Positions 62,076 to 64,000 of a stretch of DNA of 64,000 nt are shown here, piece after piece; within the stretch, counting starts at the first letter, position 1; every line of letters begins with the position of its first letter. The position numbers were made by a program, and so were the translations under genes. The stretch is from Sediminicola sp. YIK13 (GTDB taxonomy: Bacteria; Bacteroidota; Bacteroidia; Flavobacteriales; Flavobacteriaceae): assembly GCF_001430825.1 (NCBI RefSeq), contig NZ_CP010535.1, positions 1,778,501 through 1,842,500 on the forward strand. The letters run 5' to 3'. The notes beneath the pieces are model-generated. The model made no database searches. It was not told the origin of the DNA and worked only from the letters and a program-made list of their open reading frames with translations.

Positions 62076-62576
62076 TTACGCAGTTTTACCCAATTGCCTT
62101 ATCAAGACTTCCAACTGTCTCATTTGCTTTGCGGCCCCTTTAAAAATAATAAGACATGACCCTTTGTCCAATGCATCAAGGAAATTCATAGTGGCCTTGG
62201 GTCCGATACCAAATCCTCTCAATATCCCGTAAGTTCCACCTGAAAGAGCTCCTAATTTTTTTCCACTGATATCATACAAAAACATGGGCGCGAGGGGTCC
62301 AATAATGTAGATATTGCCAATTTCTTGATGAAAGAAAAAGCCAATATCCGTCTCCTTGCCAAAAATGGAACGCCAATAGGATTTGAGCGCCCTTCTTTTT
62401 TTTACCAAACGTTTTTTATTATTAAACTCGTCTTCATCCATTTTGCCCAGTACAGATATTTCTATAGCATTGGAAATACTGTCCTTTATCTTTCGGATTA
62501 TCAATTCCGTTTGGTTCAAATCTTCGAAGGCCTTGATATAAAAAATACTATCTTTTTTTTTAATAATAGATTTCAT
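62076..62576 (-). CDS. Unknown protein, stress-cluster member
   Basis: A 166-residue protein: N-terminal alpha/beta part (SIFYIKAFEDLNQTELIIRK) and a glycine-rich, hydrophobic middle (KKLGALSGGTYGILRGFGIG) that resembles proteins with DUF1269-like folds. I recognise no specific family. Convergent with the esterase gene (7 bp apart) and driven by its own CRP/FNR-type promoter. Confidence 0.6.
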   Translation of the reverse strand: MKSIIKKKDSIFYIKAFEDLNQTELIIRKIKDSISNAIEISVLGKMDEDEFNNKKRLVKKRRALKSYWRSIFGKETDIGFFFHQEIGNIYIIGPLAPMFLYDISGKKLGALSGGTYGILRGFGIGPKATMNFLDALDKGSCLIIFKGAAKQMRQLEVLIRQLGKTA

Positions 62577-62621
62577 GATGAATGCTGTAATAAACTCCTA
62601 ATGCAACTTGCTTTGGCCTAT

Positions 62622-62664
62622 TAAAAGTACATAAGAGCGGGCAGGTATTGAATGATGTAAATCA
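62622..62664 (-). promoter_or_regulatory. CRP/FNR-type promoter of the 166-residue protein gene
   Basis: Box TGATGTAAATCA (62653-62664); minus-strand TACTTTTA (62629-62622) centred 33 bp away. Confidence 0.6.
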
Positions 62665-62687
62665 GACGATGTTAAATTTTAATTTCC

Positions 62688-62730
62688 TGATAAATATCAT
62701 TCCATATGACACCCCAACCCCTTAGTTTTA
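62688..62730 (+). promoter_or_regulatory. CRP/FNR-type promoter of the YtxH gene
   Basis: Box TGATAAATATCA (62688-62699), TAGTTTTA (62723-62730) centred 33 bp downstream. Lies 23 bp from the oppositely directed box at 62653. Confidence 0.62.
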
Positions 62731-62766
62731 AGTAGTAAATTATTTAACCTTTAAAAACTCAATATC

Positions 62767-63111
62767 ATGTCCAAATCAAATGAAAACATATTATTGGCCC
62801 TATTGACAGGGGCTGCTATCGGAGCGGGAATCGGAATCCTGTACGCACCGGACAAAGGAACGGAAATCAGGAAAAAAATAAAGCAAAAAGCCAAGGATAC
62901 CACCCATGACCTCACGGACCGACTAAAGCATGCTAAAGATGAGCTTACCAAAACGGCAGATGCAAAAAAAGTGGCCTTTGAAGAAAAATTGGAGGACGTT
63001 ATCTCGAACATGAGTTACAAGGCAGATGAAATTATTGCAGGCCTGGAACGAAAATTAGAGGAACTTAAAAACAAAAACGCCCAATTTCAGAAAAAAGGTA
63101 CTGCCGTATAG
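62767..63111 (+). CDS. YtxH-domain stress protein
   Basis: A 114-residue protein with the YtxH/gas-vesicle-like signature: N-terminal helix LLALLTGAAIGAGIGILYAPDKG followed by KGTEIRKKIKQKAKD and a long amphipathic helix. B. subtilis YtxH is a sigma-B-controlled general stress protein; function is unknown. A hairpin terminator follows at 63226-63262. Confidence 0.88.
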   Translation: MSKSNENILLALLTGAAIGAGIGILYAPDKGTEIRKKIKQKAKDTTHDLTDRLKHAKDELTKTADAKKVAFEEKLEDVISNMSYKADEIIAGLERKLEELKNKNAQFQKKGTAV

Positions 63112-63225
63112 CGCATGGTATGGCATTATATGATGGCAATTTTTAATTTTGTTCATCATATTGGGAAAACGCTGTGAAATATTATTGCTTACCCGTGGTC
63201 CTCAACCAAAGGAAAATAGAAGATG

Positions 63226-63262
63226 TTAGCCTAATTGGATATCCCGTTAGGCTATTTTTTTT
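63226..63262 (+). terminator. Terminator of the YtxH transcript
   Basis: TAGCCTAA / TTAGGCTA stem with a T8 tail, 115 bp after the YtxH stop. Confidence 0.85.
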
Positions 63263-63317
63263 GCAATATCTCCAGCGCTATAACTCCTGTTCCACAGGAA
63301 AGAGTTGGAAAAGGGGG

Positions 63318-64000
63318 TTAACTAAATTCTGCCACATGTTGCAACTCCTCCCTATTCAATAAAATGATTCGACGTCCATGATCTGTGGTGATCAATCCTT
63401 CATCCTTAAAATCGGATAAGGTACGGATTGCCGTTTCTGTGGCGGTTCCGATCATCCCGGCAAAATCCTCTCGGGCTATCCCAACTCCACTATTGGCCTT
63501 GTCCATAATAATCCCCTTGTCATACAGTTCCAATAAGGCCTTTGCCGCTCTTTGCCTTACGGAGGCGAAGGCCATATTCACCAATTGCTGCTGCACATTG
63601 ATTAAATTGTTGGATATCATGTCAATAAATTTTTGAGAGACCACATTGTTCCCATACAGTAGTTTTGTAAAATCTTCCTTAGGGATTCCATAGATTTCGG
63701 CATCATCCAAAACCATTGCTGTTTCTATATACGTTCCGGAATTGTTCAATAGGGACAATTGCCCCAAAAAATCACCTGCACTGTAGACTCCCGTCACAAA
63801 ATCTTTTCCCAATTCTGTACTTTTAAAAGTTTTTACCGTTCCACTTTGAATAAAGTAAAGCGTGTTTGCAGTATCCCCTTCCATATAAAGAACTTCCTTT
63901 TTTGTGTACTTCTGTGGTCTTTGTTCCCTTGTAAGACTTTCCAGATCCACATACTCTTTTGCATCTTCCAAAAAGGCATGGATGCCTTCTATGTTTCTCG
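63318..64000 (-). CDS. CRP/FNR-family regulator, 5' end beyond window, probably REC-CRP fusion
   Basis: The frame stays open through the right window edge (GIHAFLEDAKEYVDLE upstream of the first possible start, TTG 63971). The visible part has a cyclic-nucleotide-type beta barrel (EGDTANTLYFIQSGTVKTFK, YSAGDFLGQLSLLNN) and a C-terminal winged helix (AREDFAGMIGTATETAIRTL), with recognition residues Glu and Arg spaced as in CRP/FNR (E-x3-R). No cysteine cluster is seen, so there is no FNR-type iron-sulphur sensing. Flavobacterial proteins with this exact C-terminus normally have an N-terminal response-regulator receiver (recollection). It is the natural candidate for binding the TGA-N6-TCA boxes in this cluster. 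Confidence 0.75.
   Translation of the reverse strand, partial: RNIEGIHAFLEDAKEYVDLESLTREQRPQKYTKKEVLYMEGDTANTLYFIQSGTVKTFKSTELGKDFVTGVYSAGDFLGQLSLLNNSGTYIETAMVLDDAEIYGIPKEDFTKLLYGNNVVSQKFIDMISNNLINVQQQLVNMAFASVRQRAAKALLELYDKGIIMDKANSGVGIAREDFAGMIGTATETAIRTLSDFKDEGLITTDHGRRIILLNREELQHVAEFS

Overview
The window comes from a member of the Bacteroidota, most likely a marine Flavobacteriaceae. Promoters carry the Bacteroidota -7 element TAnnTTTG, the tmRNA encodes the tag GENNYALAA, and the gene families (TPR/outer-membrane receptor pair, 2TM-Nudix protein, SSS symporter, flavobacterial REC-CRP regulator) are typical of that group. Genus cannot be fixed from sequence alone.

Layout. 1-11,410 is ordinary chromosome: an outer-membrane receptor and large TPR protein, FtsE, a Nudix protein, polyphosphate glucokinase, TypA/BipA, a DinB-fold protein, KdsA and a Lys1-like dehydrogenase. 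At 11,678-12,073 lies ssrA (tmRNA). About 14.3 kb of AT-rich DNA (12,074-26,410) is inserted at its 3' end between two copies of a 14-bp core, ccctccggctccac. The island carries a tyrosine integrase, an excisionase-like HTH protein, an unknown protein, a protein with phage-RNA-polymerase-like palm motifs, a GIY-YIG protein, and a gapless five-gene defence operon: hsdR-hsdM-hsdS plus an ATPase and an HNH nuclease resembling Septu PtuA/PtuB. Beyond attR, 26,425-27,190 is a scar zone with further tmRNA-tail copies in ~220-bp repeats, a decayed gene fragment, and a HAD-type gene whose 5' end looks disturbed.

29,800-39,000 holds a Pmp3/YqaE peptide, a TPR histidine kinase with its response regulator, a small membrane protein, an SSS symporter, a class A penicillin-binding protein and a CDP-alcohol phosphatidyltransferase.

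38,400-64,000 is a stress/energy-limitation cluster: universal stress protein, oxidoreductases, bactofilin-like membrane protein, hydrolase and phosphoribosyltransferase, dodecin, PEP synthase, OmpA lipoprotein, PfkB kinase, CheB-CheR-PAS protein and kinase, receiver protein, BON protein, exonuclease III, sigma-like protein, erythromycin-esterase homologue, YtxH protein and, at the edge, a CRP/FNR regulator probably fused to a receiver domain.

The strongest new observation is in this cluster. Thirteen palindromes of the form TGA-N6-TCA lie in its promoter regions, and each has a -7-like element whose centre is 33 bp from the palindrome centre (two work in both directions). This is the geometry of a class II CRP/FNR activator, and the regulator itself lies at the right end. 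Two of these promoters drive no protein gene; each is followed after about 200 nt by a strong terminator, predicting two tandem regulated small RNAs at 50,088-50,614.
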